Shown here one piece after another: positions 53,027-62,433 of a stretch of 64,000 bases of DNA. Position numbers and translations under genes: made by a program. Under the pieces are notes generated by a model that made no database searches, was not told the origin of the DNA, and saw only the letters and a list, made by a program, of their open reading frames with translations. Position 1 is the first letter of the stretch; the number at the start of each line of letters is the position of its first letter. The stretch comes from Paenibacillus sp. HGH0039 (GTDB lineage Bacteria; Bacillota; Bacilli; Paenibacillales; NBRC-103111): assembly GCF_000411255.1 (NCBI RefSeq), contig NZ_KE150412.1, positions 213,053-277,052 of the forward strand. The letters run 5' to 3'.

Positions 53027-53736
53027 ACGGCATCCTGAGTGATCGTCTGCAGGGCGATTTCGGCCATCTGATTGAAAGATTGCTCGCTGTCTTTGTGCGC
53101 GGAACGTTCGTTTGTAAGAAGCTGACTGCCTACCGTCAGAATACTCAGCGCCTTCACTCCGTATTTGGCGGCAAGCGTATAAAGCGCGGTGCTTTCCATC
53201 TCGACGGCGAGAACGCCGAACTCCATAAACGTATGCAGCCTGTCGAGGGTATGGCGGTAAAATTCATCGGAATTGTACACATTCCCGGCAAATACGTTGG
53301 CGCCGCTCCGCTTGGCTCCTTGATATGCCTGCATCAGCATGCCGAAATCGGCCGTTGGGGCGTAACTGCAGCCATGAAACATTTTGTCCGTCATATTGCT
53401 GTCCGTGGAGACCGCTTGGGCCAGCACAAGATCGCGGATCTTGAGATTTGGCTGCATCGCGCCGCAGGTACCGATCCGGATCAGTTTTTTAGCTCCGTAA
53501 TCCCGGATTAACTCCGTCACGTAAATACTCATCGAAGGATTTCCCATACCGGTACCTTGAACCGAAACGGGAACTCCTCTATATAACCCGGTATAGCCGT
53601 ACATCCCTCTCACTTCGTTATAGCAGCGCACCTCATCCAGAAAATGCTCGGCTACGAATTTAGCGCGCAGCGGATCTCCCGGCAGCAGGACGCGTTCGGC
53701 GATTTCTCCGGGTTTGGCTTCCAAGTGGATACTCAT
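53023..53736 (-). CDS. deoD: Purine-nucleoside phosphorylase, DeoD type
   Basis: A 237-residue hexameric-type PNP. Phosphate site RIGTCGA near 83-89, catalytic motif VEMESTALYTLAAKYG near 175-190, and LTVGS near 198-203. It splits purine nucleosides to base and ribose-1-phosphate. ATG at 53736 (MSIHLEAKPGEIAERVLLPGDP) follows GAGGAGGAA; the longer frame is not supported. Coupled to nupC. Confidence 0.94.
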   Translation of the reverse strand: MSIHLEAKPGEIAERVLLPGDPLRAKFVAEHFLDEVRCYNEVRGMYGYTGLYRGVPVSVQGTGMGNPSMSIYVTELIRDYGAKKLIRIGTCGAMQPNLKIRDLVLAQAVSTDSNMTDKMFHGCSYAPTADFGMLMQAYQGAKRSGANVFAGNVYNSDEFYRHTLDRLHTFMEFGVLAVEMESTALYTLAAKYGVKALSILTVGSQLLTNERSAHKDSEQSFNQMAEIALQTITQDAV

Positions 53737-53865
53737 GTTGTGTTTCCTCCTCGATTGTCGTGGATCGGCGGTTAGCAACCGCTTTCAACCACAGCATAAA
53801 AGAATCCGGGGCCGGAAACTAGACACATATAAGCCGTTGAATACGGAACAATCGGGACCAAGCGT

Positions 53866-55305
53866 TTACTCAAGCAGTTCTTTGCGAATGTTTTCCAGGT
53901 CCCTTTTCGTCGGTATCGCGGAAATAATCACAGCGGGCACGGTTTTCAGCGCAACAGGCATCGTACTTATAATAAAATCTATCTCCCGCTCACGGACGGT
54001 TTCATCGCTTAGTTCATGCAAGATGGAAGTTTCGATCGTCAACTCGTCGCCGATCTCTCTTTTAATCCGGTTGGCCACATAATGACGAACGGAAAATTCT
54101 TCACCGATAATGAGAAAAGCCTTTTTGCTTTTGTACCGGACATTGGAGCTGACGATAAAACCGAGCTTGACGAGATGGTACGAGCTGACCGATACGGCGG
54201 GGTATTCACGGCTCCACCGGTTTATACACTCCGTTACCCCTTCGTAAATAAGAGGCTCTTCCTGGCGCAGGTAGGCGATCAGCCGACTTTTCGATACCGC
54301 CATCAGTTCGGGAATGGCATTATCGATCATCAGCTTCTCGAAAAACTCGCACATTTCCATTACAAACCGGTGGCCGACACCTAACGATGGGAAGGTTTCC
54401 CTGAGCAAGGGTAAAAGGTTGTTCATCATCTGGTATTTGGGCTCATCGTTCCTATGGAGAGCCTCCTCCTGCTCCAAGGCCATTTCCTTTTCGTTCCGGT
54501 AATGATATTGACTCAGGCTGCATAACGACTGCAGAAAATAAATTTCTTCCCCGGCAATGTCCAGGCCGTATTCTTGTCCAAGCTTTCCGGCTAAACGGCG
54601 GACGGATTCATAGAAAGCGCCGTTTTTCCAATCGTAAAGCTCCCGGCTTACCGAAACGGAATGTCCCTGCCGGATTCTCTCCAGCGTAACGGCAATCAGG
54701 AAAATCAGGCTCCGTTTGGAATTCAGAAAATAAACGATTCCTTGTTCCTCCTCCAATTCCGTTAGCCATTCCTGGATTTGCTGATAATCAACCTCTGCGA
54801 ACGGCCAGCCTGTATAAGGGTGAGAATCGGAAAATAATTTCCAGTAAAAATATCGGATGTGTATTTCATTTCCTTTAAGCGCCGGAGAAGAATAAGCGAG
54901 CCGCAGGCAGGACGGCTGCAGATCTTCCCGATTCAGTTGAATAATGAATTTCTTAAACGACGAAGCGCTCATATAAAGGAACTCCGCAAGCTCCTCGGCG
55001 GAAGCCTGACCGCCGTAAATGAACAACCTGTGCATGAGACGGTAATAAGACGTCTGCCTGAACTGCTCCACAAGGACTTCCCGGATAGTCGGTCCGTGAC
55101 GTTCGCGGCGGAAGAAGATGCCCTTGCCTCTGGAAACTTCGATACTCATTGTGCCCGGCACAAGCGCCGTTATCTCCTCCACCAATTTCCGGACGGACTT
55201 GTCCGAGATGCCCAGCTCCCTTTCGGCCTCCCCGAAAGTAAACCACCGCTCTTCAGAATCCAGCAGCTCGATCAGCGCTTTCATCAACTTAAAATCCTTG
55301 TTCAT
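53866..55305 (-). CDS. Mga-like helix-turn-helix regulator
   Basis: A 479-residue regulator. Winged HTH at about 20-75 (FTFGEAERELGISDKSVRKLVEEIT), a second Mga HTH near 105-125 (SAEELAEFLYMSASSFKKFIIQL), a central PRD-like helical region and a C-terminal EIIB-like domain (RYKSKKAFLIIGEEFSVRHYVANRIKREIG). Related to Mga/AtxA virulence regulators, which respond to sugar-PTS phosphorylation. Targets unknown; adjacent to deoD but with a gap of 129 bases and its own stop. Confidence 0.82.
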   Translation of the reverse strand: MNKDFKLMKALIELLDSEERWFTFGEAERELGISDKSVRKLVEEITALVPGTMSIEVSRGKGIFFRRERHGPTIREVLVEQFRQTSYYRLMHRLFIYGGQASAEELAEFLYMSASSFKKFIIQLNREDLQPSCLRLAYSSPALKGNEIHIRYFYWKLFSDSHPYTGWPFAEVDYQQIQEWLTELEEEQGIVYFLNSKRSLIFLIAVTLERIRQGHSVSVSRELYDWKNGAFYESVRRLAGKLGQEYGLDIAGEEIYFLQSLCSLSQYHYRNEKEMALEQEEALHRNDEPKYQMMNNLLPLLRETFPSLGVGHRFVMEMCEFFEKLMIDNAIPELMAVSKSRLIAYLRQEEPLIYEGVTECINRWSREYPAVSVSSYHLVKLGFIVSSNVRYKSKKAFLIIGEEFSVRHYVANRIKREIGDELTIETSILHELSDETVREREIDFIISTMPVALKTVPAVIISAIPTKRDLENIRKELLE

Positions 55306-55436
55306 TTCATCACCTTCCAGACCCGGTATCGCACGACTTTCGTACCCTCATTATACCGGTATGGAGCGGATTATCCATGCTTCCAGTCCGGATCAGCGTA
55401 GTACGCAACCATAACTCTTCAACAGTTGTTCCCTTC

Positions 55437-55479
55437 CGCACGCAAAATAACCGCAGCCCGGTTAACCGGACTGCGGTTA
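55437..55479 (-). terminator. Terminator of the NRPS-ABC operon
   Basis: A near-perfect 32-bp palindrome (TAACCGCAG...CTGCGGTTA arms, one mismatch pair) followed by TTTTGCG on the minus strand, 56 bases after the ABC gene stop. Bases 55306-55436 hold nothing else. Confidence 0.7.
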
Positions 55480-55534
55480 GAATGTTCTGCCCTGCGCGGG
55501 CATAAGGACACAACTTTCTGCCGGTCCGGGTCTG

Positions 55535-57268
55535 TCAGCCGTACAGCCTCGCGTAATAGCCGCCCTTAGCCAGCAAGTCCCGGTGCGTTCCCCGCTCCAC
55601 AACCGTGCCTTGGTTCATCACCGTAATGGAATCCGCCTTCTCTACCGTGCTTAGGCGGTGGGCGATCAGAATCGTCGTCCGCCCTTTCATCAGCTCGTTC
55701 AGAGCCTGCTGCACCCAGTGCTCCGACTCGTTGTCGAGTGCGGACGTCGCTTCGTCCAGGAGCAGAATCGGGGCATTTTTCAGGATGGCTCTGGCAATCG
55801 CGATACGCTGTCTTTGTCCGCCGGACAAAGACGCCCCCCGCTCCCCTGCCTGGGTTTGATACCCGCCGGGCAGCTCCTCGATAAAATGATGGGCATACGC
55901 GGCCTTGGCCGCCTCAATCACGTCATCCGCCGTCGCTTGCGGGTTGCCGTAACGGATGTTCTCCTCGATCGTTCCGCTGAACAGAAACGGCTCCTGCGGC
56001 ACATAAGCGATCTGCCCGCGAATTTCGTCCAGCGTGTAGCTGCCGAAGAGTTTGCCTCCGAGCAAAATTTCCCCGCTGTCCACGGGATAGAAACCGAGCA
56101 GCAGCTTGATCAGCGTGCTTTTGCCGCTCCCGCTTGCGCCCACGATAGCCGCGACCTGTCCCGGATATACCTGCATGGACATTCTGCACAGCACTTTTTT
56201 GTCCGCCTGGTACGAAAATTCCACATCCCGGAACTCCACCATCGCCTCCGAGGACCTCTTAGGATCGGGCAATCCCAACCTTTCCGGCTCTTCTTCCTCC
56301 GATAAAATTTCCTCAATCCGGTGGGCGCCGGCTAACGAATTTTGCGCCATAGACAGCACCGTCCCGAAATTCATAATCGCATGGGTCAGGTTGATCTGGA
56401 GAACGGCAAGCGCCGCAACGCTTCCCATCCCGATCAGCCCGTAAGCATACAGCAGGCTTCCGATGACGATAATTCCGCAGAACGTGACATAGCTGACAAA
56501 ATGGTTGACGGCGGCCTGCAGCCCGTTCTTCCTTGCGGTTCGCTCGGCAAGCCGGGTCACTTCTTCGTTCAGGCTCCGGTACTGGGAATAAACCGGACGG
56601 ATATGAAACAATTTCACGAGCTGAATGCCTCCGATAAAGTCTTTAAACTTTTCGGTCATCCGGGCTAAAGTTTGCAGTGACTTCTCGGAAAGGACACGGA
56701 TTTGCCGGGCGAACCGGGCGCTGATCGAGAAAGAAACAAGCAGAACGAGCAGCGAAACGGAGGCGAATCTCCAGTCGATCAGCACCATCGAAATGATGGA
56801 GCCGACACTGAACACCACTTGCAGCAGCAGCATGAAATAAATGCTGGAAAAGGTGAGTTCCACCGCGGCCACATCGTTATTTACCCGCGACATCAGATCT
56901 CCGTGGTGCGTCTGTTCCAGATATTTCGGCCGGAGCCGGCAAAATTTCCGGTAAAGGCGCTCACGCACGTCCACAATCGTAAATTCGACGCTGCGCTGAT
57001 ACAAGTACGTAAACCAGGGGGAAATGACATTTTCCAGAAGCAATGCCCCCGCAAGGATGTAAAAAGCCCGGTACATCAGGGCCGAATCGCGGTAATCGGC
57101 AAAGTTGACCAGATTTTGGACAACCAGGCTGAAGGAAACGAGAAACAGCGTCTGGTTGACTGCCGTAATACCGAGACCTGTGTAGTACTGAATTTTGCGT
57201 CTGCGGCTCATGAATCTCATTAAGTACACGAGTTCTTTTACCTGTGAAATTAACCCGCCGCTCTTCAT
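55535..57268 (-). CDS. ABC exporter subunit B (permease-ATPase)
   Basis: A 577-residue half-ABC exporter: six spans in residues ~25-310 and a NBD with GASGSGKST, LSGGQRQRIAIARA and ILLLDEATSALD, then AHRLS. It overlaps the preceding ABC gene by 4 bases, so the two probably form a heterodimer. The NRPS genes upstream make peptide export the likely task, as for TycD/TycE or PmxC/PmxD exporters. Confidence 0.9.
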   Translation of the reverse strand: MKSGGLISQVKELVYLMRFMSRRRKIQYYTGLGITAVNQTLFLVSFSLVVQNLVNFADYRDSALMYRAFYILAGALLLENVISPWFTYLYQRSVEFTIVDVRERLYRKFCRLRPKYLEQTHHGDLMSRVNNDVAAVELTFSSIYFMLLLQVVFSVGSIISMVLIDWRFASVSLLVLLVSFSISARFARQIRVLSEKSLQTLARMTEKFKDFIGGIQLVKLFHIRPVYSQYRSLNEEVTRLAERTARKNGLQAAVNHFVSYVTFCGIIVIGSLLYAYGLIGMGSVAALAVLQINLTHAIMNFGTVLSMAQNSLAGAHRIEEILSEEEEPERLGLPDPKRSSEAMVEFRDVEFSYQADKKVLCRMSMQVYPGQVAAIVGASGSGKSTLIKLLLGFYPVDSGEILLGGKLFGSYTLDEIRGQIAYVPQEPFLFSGTIEENIRYGNPQATADDVIEAAKAAYAHHFIEELPGGYQTQAGERGASLSGGQRQRIAIARAILKNAPILLLDEATSALDNESEHWVQQALNELMKGRTTILIAHRLSTVEKADSITVMNQGTVVERGTHRDLLAKGGYYARLYG

Positions 57269-59049
57269 GTGTAGACCACCTCCTTGCTTTCCGCAAGACC
57301 GGTAAACTCCTGAAGGAACGATTGAGCGTACAGCCCTTTCTTCTCCAGAAGCTGCGCGTGAGTCCCGGCTTCAACAAGCCTTCCCTGCTCCAGAACCCAA
57401 ATTTCATCCGCATTCTGAACGGTTGACAGCCGGTGGGCGATGACGATTGTCGTTCTTTCGCTCATAAGAACTTGCAAAGCTTCCTGCACAGCGCCCTCGG
57501 ATTCCGGATCCAACGCGGATGTAGGCTCATCGAGCAGCAGAATGGGAGCATTCTTGAGAAGCGCCCGGGCAATGGCGATCCGCTGACGCTGGCCCCCGGA
57601 AAGAAAGCCGCCCCGTTCCCCGACATACGTCTGATACCCCTCGGGCAGACTCATGATAAACGCGTGCGCTTGCGCCGATTTTGCAGCCGCGATCACTTCG
57701 TCCATGGACGCGTCTTGCCGGCCGTACGCGATATTGTCGGCCACGGTGCCGCTGAACAAGTACGACTCCTGTGTCACAACGGAAAAATGGGAACGCAGTT
57801 GCTCCGGGTTGCTGCCGTTTACCTGCTGACCGAATACACAGATGTTTCCCTGCCCGTCCTCCAGCGGATAAAAGCCGCACAGCAGCTTGAAAACCGTGCT
57901 CTTGCCTCCGCCGCTCGCGCCAACCAGAGCGATCGTCTTTCCTTCCGGCACCGTGAAACTCAAGTTTTGAAGAATGGGAGATCCGGTTTCATAAGAAAAA
58001 GAAACGTTCCGGAACTCGACCGGCGGCGAGGCGGTTTTTGTAATCGCGTGCCCCTCCTGATTTTCCGCAGGCTGTTCCAAAATATCGGAAACCCGCTTTA
58101 AAGCGCCGGACATCTCGAACGTACGCGTGATCAACTCGGGAATATGATCGAGCGGCTCCAAACACAGATTCAGCAAATAAAGAAACGCGATCAATTCTCC
58201 TGTGCCGAGCTCCCCTTTGGAAATCAGATAACTTCCGTAGCTCACGGCAAAAATGATCGGGCTGAGCATCAGCGTGGACAGGAGGGGATTGACCCACGAT
58301 TCCCTTTTTTTCACGGCCAGTTTTTTCTGAGCTGTCAGAAGTAGAAGTGATTGATAGGAGCGGAACAGCAGCCCCGACAGCAAATAACTTTTCACCACCG
58401 GCATACCGCCAAGCGTATCCTGCAGATTCATATTCATCCGTCCCATGTTTGCCTGGGCCTCTTCCGTCAGCTGCTGAAGCTGCTTGCCGATCCAGTGCGA
58501 CACAAGCAGCGAGACGGGAAACAGCAGCAGACTGTAAATCATCAGCTCCCATTGAATCCAGATCAGATAAGTGAAACAGCCCACGAACAGCAGCGGATGA
58601 TAAAACCACTGGGCCAAATCCCGGCTCATAAATTGATGAATAAGCTGAAGATCGCTGCTGATCCGGGATAGAATATCGCCGGAATGCTGTTTTTCCACAT
58701 AATGAATAGGCAATTTGCCGATATGGTTCATCACATGGTTGCGAATATCTCTCACAGCCAACGCGCTGCTCTTCTCAACCCCGTAGATCATCAAGTATTT
58801 CGCGGGCACTCCGATCAGAATGACGAAAAAAACGGTACACACGATTTCGATGACAACCGGCCCCGCTCCGTTCTCAGCCTGGGATGTCAGCTGTTCGATC
58901 AAACTGCCCGTCCACACTTCGATAATGGCAGCCGCAATCGCGGATACGGTGCCTGCGATCATCCAGCCTCTGTGACGGTTTATAAACGTTAATAACCAAC
59001 GGAATGCTTTCCATGCAGCGTATACGCGTTTGCTCTTTTGTGACGCCAT
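57265..59049 (-). CDS. ABC exporter subunit A (permease-ATPase)
   Basis: A 594-residue half-ABC exporter. Start ATG 59049 (MASQKSKRVY) behind AAGGGGGACC; the open frame extends 77 codons further inside the NRPS gene and is not needed. Six spans, then GASGGGKST, LSGGQRQRIAIARA and ILLLDEPTSALD. It ends where subunit B begins (ATGA). Presumed partner of the downstream gene in exporting the NRPS product. Confidence 0.9.
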   Translation of the reverse strand: MASQKSKRVYAAWKAFRWLLTFINRHRGWMIAGTVSAIAAAIIEVWTGSLIEQLTSQAENGAGPVVIEIVCTVFFVILIGVPAKYLMIYGVEKSSALAVRDIRNHVMNHIGKLPIHYVEKQHSGDILSRISSDLQLIHQFMSRDLAQWFYHPLLFVGCFTYLIWIQWELMIYSLLLFPVSLLVSHWIGKQLQQLTEEAQANMGRMNMNLQDTLGGMPVVKSYLLSGLLFRSYQSLLLLTAQKKLAVKKRESWVNPLLSTLMLSPIIFAVSYGSYLISKGELGTGELIAFLYLLNLCLEPLDHIPELITRTFEMSGALKRVSDILEQPAENQEGHAITKTASPPVEFRNVSFSYETGSPILQNLSFTVPEGKTIALVGASGGGKSTVFKLLCGFYPLEDGQGNICVFGQQVNGSNPEQLRSHFSVVTQESYLFSGTVADNIAYGRQDASMDEVIAAAKSAQAHAFIMSLPEGYQTYVGERGGFLSGGQRQRIAIARALLKNAPILLLDEPTSALDPESEGAVQEALQVLMSERTTIVIAHRLSTVQNADEIWVLEQGRLVEAGTHAQLLEKKGLYAQSFLQEFTGLAESKEVVYT

Positions 59050-59080
59050 TGGGTCCCCCTTCCCGGCGATGGACCGGCCG

Positions 59081-62000
59081 TCAGCTTCCATGCAGCACCT
59101 TTGATGATGCTCCGTTTCGCTGAGCGATTTCCTCCAGAATCCGGAGGATGACTTTAGCCGTCCCTTCCAGGCATTCCGGCTCAAGCAGCTTCTCGTGCGC
59201 GCCCGCAAGCTTGTACTCCGTGTAGGTACCCTGAACCGCTCCGCGCCATGACGGCAGACTGTGCTCCAGACGGAAAGCATCGCTGTCTTCGGCGATCAGC
59301 TCGTGGATACGCCCTTCGACCGTTCCCCTGTTTATGAGCTGCGCTTCATACATCAAAGTTGCGCGTACCTTGATGCTGACACGTTCGCGGATGAGGGGGT
59401 TCGCCATCATTTCTTTTTCCGTTTCCGACAAATCCTCCAGTATTTCCTGCCATTCACTTTCAGTCGTCTCTGCGGGCGTCAAAGTCTCCTTAATCCAGGA
59501 ATCCACCATGATCAAGTCCGAGACGCGATAGCCTCTCTTCTCCATTCTTTGAGCGACTTCGAACATCAAATTCCCGCCGAAACAGTAGCCAAGCAGCACG
59601 TAAGGAGCTTCCTCCTGAATGCGCACGATTTCGTCGACATAGTCGTCCAGCATCGCTTCGTAGCTTTCCGAATCTTCGATGAAATCGGTCCCGTACAAGA
59701 CGAATCGGTCGTCCAATAGGTTCGCAAGTTCCCGGTAGCCGATGCCGAATCCGCTTCCCGGCGGAAAGCAAAATACATTCAAGGCTCCGTTTTTATTGAG
59801 CTTGATAAACGATTGGCCCTTCTCCAAGCCCGTTTCTCCGCTCCCGAACGCCATCGCTTCCACGGTGAGATTCTTGAACTGCTGGTTCAGCGGCACTTCG
59901 ATTCCGGTTTCGTCATAGACCGCCTGAATCAAACGCATGAGGCTCAGAGAGCTCCCTCCGAGATCGAAGAAATTGTCTTTCACGCCGACCCTCCGGAGAC
60001 CGAGCACGTCCTTCCAGATTTGAGCGATCTTCACTTCCATCAGCGTGCGGGGCGCGATATATTCCGCTGATTGCTCCGCGCTCTCTTCCGGGGCGGGCAG
60101 CGCCTTCCGGTCGATTTTGCCGTTCGGCGTCAGCGGCATCCGGAGCAGCTGCACGAAGTGTGCCGGGATCATGTAACCCGGCAGCTCTTTAGCCAGCGCT
60201 TCCTTCAGGCCTGAGGCCGTCAGCTTCGATTGCGCCACGAAGTAAGCGCATAGCTGCTGACCGTCCGCCTCCTCCCGGGCGATGACGATCGCTTCCTGTA
60301 CGGACGGTACTTTCAGAAGCTGCTCCTCGATTTCGCCGGTCTCGATCCGGTAACCGCGGACTTTCACCTGATGGTCGATCCGGCCCCTGTATTCGATGTT
60401 CCCGTCCGGCAGCCACCTAGCCAGGTCTCCGGTCCGGTACATCCGCTCGCCCGGCGAAAAGGGATTGTCCACGAACTTCTCGGCCGTCAGCTCGGGACGG
60501 TTCAAATATCCTCTCGCCAAGCCAGCGCCCGCGATGCACAGCTCACCCTCTACTCCCGCCGGCACAAGCTGCAGACGGTCGTCCAGAATGTAAATCCGGT
60601 GATTCTGAATCGGACGGCCGATCGGGACCGATTTTAGTCCGATATCGTCGGTGCGGGCAGTCCAAACCGAGGTAACGATCGAAGCTTCCGTCGGACCGTA
60701 GGCGTTGAAATACCGCACTTTGTCTCTCCATTGCTGCACGAATTCGGCCGATACGGCCGAGCCCCCGGTAATCAGCTTTTGCAGCCCCGGCATATGATCC
60801 GGGTTTAAATAGGCCGCATACGTCGGCGGCAGGATGGCGGCCGTAATTCTGTTTTCGTGCATGAAACGCTCGAACGACCGATTGTCCAGAATGGTCTCGG
60901 CTGTGGGGATGTAGAGAGCGGCCCCGAAAAACAGCGCCTTGAACACTTCCCAGCACGACGCGTCGAACGACAGACTCGCGAACTGGACGACTCTGTCCGT
61001 TTCGGTGATGCCCAGCGTGTCCCCGAACATGTGCTTCAAGCTGACCAGTCCGTGGTGTTCCACCATCACGCCCTTCGGTTTCCCCGTAGTGCCGGACGTA
61101 TAGATAACGTAGGCCAGATGGTTCGGCCCGTTAACCGGCTCCAGATTGGTGCCGTCGGCACTGTAAGAGCTCTCGTCGTCGAGCGCCAGTACAGTTCCCG
61201 CATAGGGGACGCGGTCCAGTAGCCGCCGCTGAGTCAGCAGCAGCTTCGCACCCGAATCTTCCAGCAGATAGCGGATGCGCTCCTCGGGATATTCGGGATC
61301 GATCGGCACATATGCGCCGCCGGCTTTCAGTACCGCCAAAATGCCGACCGCTATTTCCAGCGAACGTCCGGCCATCAAACCGACAAGCTGATCCGGCTGC
61401 ACACCGGCCGCACGCAGCGTACGCGCCAACCGGTTCGCCCGCTCGTTCAGCTCCCGGTAAGTAAGGCGTTCCTGTTCGAAAACCACCGCTGTCGCATCCG
61501 GAACGCGGGCAGCCTGCTCTTCGATCAGCCCGTGAATCGTTTGCTCCCGTTCATAGCGCGTTTCCGTGTTATTAAAATCAACAAGCAGCTGCTGCTTTTC
61601 GTAAGGCGAGAGCATATCCGCGTCACCGAGTTCAAGATCCGGCTGAACTAACAGGACGGACAAAAGCTGTACGAGATGCCCGGCGGCTTTTTCAATAAAA
61701 TCGCAGGTATAGCGCCCGCTGTTAAAACTCACGTTTATCCCGATAGAGTTTTCGTTTGAATCGAACTGAAAAACGGTATCCGAAGCGGCTATTCCTTGAA
61801 TATCCGCTTTATGGATGTTTTTGTAGGTAACAATCGTATTCAGAATAGGGGTCCCTTCGGGAGTAGTTTCGATAGTCAGGGAACCCGTCATTTTCCGGAA
61901 CGGAAGATGCTGATTTTCCAGCGCTTCGCCGATCGCCAGCTTAACTTGACCAAGCAGGGATTTGAACGTGCTTTGACGGTTTATGTACGTTTTCATCAGG

Positions 62001-62329
62001 AGAAAATCGTGGATTGCCGGTCCGTCTCCGGGGCCCGTTTCCGCCGGAATCCCCACGAGCACGTTGTCCCGCTTAGCGTAAGTGTGGAGCAAGCAGTTTA
62101 CTCCCGCCAGCACGATCATAAAAACTGCCAAATCCGAACCGTTGGCAAGTCGGAGAATTCTTTCGGACAGCGCGGGCGGCAGCCTGAGGCTGACAACGTC
62201 CGGACTCCCTTCAGAAATCGGGCCGGCTGCGGCTTTGGGGGATAGATTGTAAGGAAGAAAGGTCAAGCTGTCATCGGCATTGAACTTTTCTTTCCAATAC
62301 ATTTCTTCCTTTTCAAACAACGATTTCAT
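59081..62329 (-). CDS. NRPS termination subunit: half-C, A, T, TE
   Basis: A 1082-residue last module. Residues 1-250 are the C-terminal lobe of a condensation domain only (no HHxxxDG; C6-like NQHLPF at 139-144). A domain 265-745: YTSGTTGKPKG, NAYGPTE, YRTGDLARW, NGKIDRK. The specificity residues I read are D456 A457 W460 I499 I520 G522 A543 I551 V552 K738 (DAWIIGAIVK), close to Leu-type codes of Bacillus/Paenibacillus NRPSs. T domain LGGSSL with Ser794. TE from ~850: GYCFGG at 914-919, so the nucleophile is Cys916 rather than Ser. The ribosome site GGGGAGGTACGC precedes the ATG at 62329. Confidence 0.92.
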   Translation of the reverse strand: MKSLFEKEEMYWKEKFNADDSLTFLPYNLSPKAAAGPISEGSPDVVSLRLPPALSERILRLANGSDLAVFMIVLAGVNCLLHTYAKRDNVLVGIPAETGPGDGPAIHDFLLMKTYINRQSTFKSLLGQVKLAIGEALENQHLPFRKMTGSLTIETTPEGTPILNTIVTYKNIHKADIQGIAASDTVFQFDSNENSIGINVSFNSGRYTCDFIEKAAGHLVQLLSVLLVQPDLELGDADMLSPYEKQQLLVDFNNTETRYEREQTIHGLIEEQAARVPDATAVVFEQERLTYRELNERANRLARTLRAAGVQPDQLVGLMAGRSLEIAVGILAVLKAGGAYVPIDPEYPEERIRYLLEDSGAKLLLTQRRLLDRVPYAGTVLALDDESSYSADGTNLEPVNGPNHLAYVIYTSGTTGKPKGVMVEHHGLVSLKHMFGDTLGITETDRVVQFASLSFDASCWEVFKALFFGAALYIPTAETILDNRSFERFMHENRITAAILPPTYAAYLNPDHMPGLQKLITGGSAVSAEFVQQWRDKVRYFNAYGPTEASIVTSVWTARTDDIGLKSVPIGRPIQNHRIYILDDRLQLVPAGVEGELCIAGAGLARGYLNRPELTAEKFVDNPFSPGERMYRTGDLARWLPDGNIEYRGRIDHQVKVRGYRIETGEIEEQLLKVPSVQEAIVIAREEADGQQLCAYFVAQSKLTASGLKEALAKELPGYMIPAHFVQLLRMPLTPNGKIDRKALPAPEESAEQSAEYIAPRTLMEVKIAQIWKDVLGLRRVGVKDNFFDLGGSSLSLMRLIQAVYDETGIEVPLNQQFKNLTVEAMAFGSGETGLEKGQSFIKLNKNGALNVFCFPPGSGFGIGYRELANLLDDRFVLYGTDFIEDSESYEAMLDDYVDEIVRIQEEAPYVLLGYCFGGNLMFEVAQRMEKRGYRVSDLIMVDSWIKETLTPAETTESEWQEILEDLSETEKEMMANPLIRERVSIKVRATLMYEAQLINRGTVEGRIHELIAEDSDAFRLEHSLPSWRGAVQGTYTEYKLAGAHEKLLEPECLEGTAKVILRILEEIAQRNGASSKVLHGS

Positions 62330-62433
62330 GCGTACCTCCCCTAAAATGATATCGGCTCATACCCGGAGTGCATGCCCTATTTATGGGCACACACTCTTTA
62401 GGCATGAACAACTAGTACCTGGCAGGGCTTTGT

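Noticed and set aside
59050..59280. Extended N-terminus of the ABC exporter subunit A
   Set aside because: The added 77 codons overlap the NRPS thioesterase end in another frame, while ATG 59049 has a good ribosome site and the family start.
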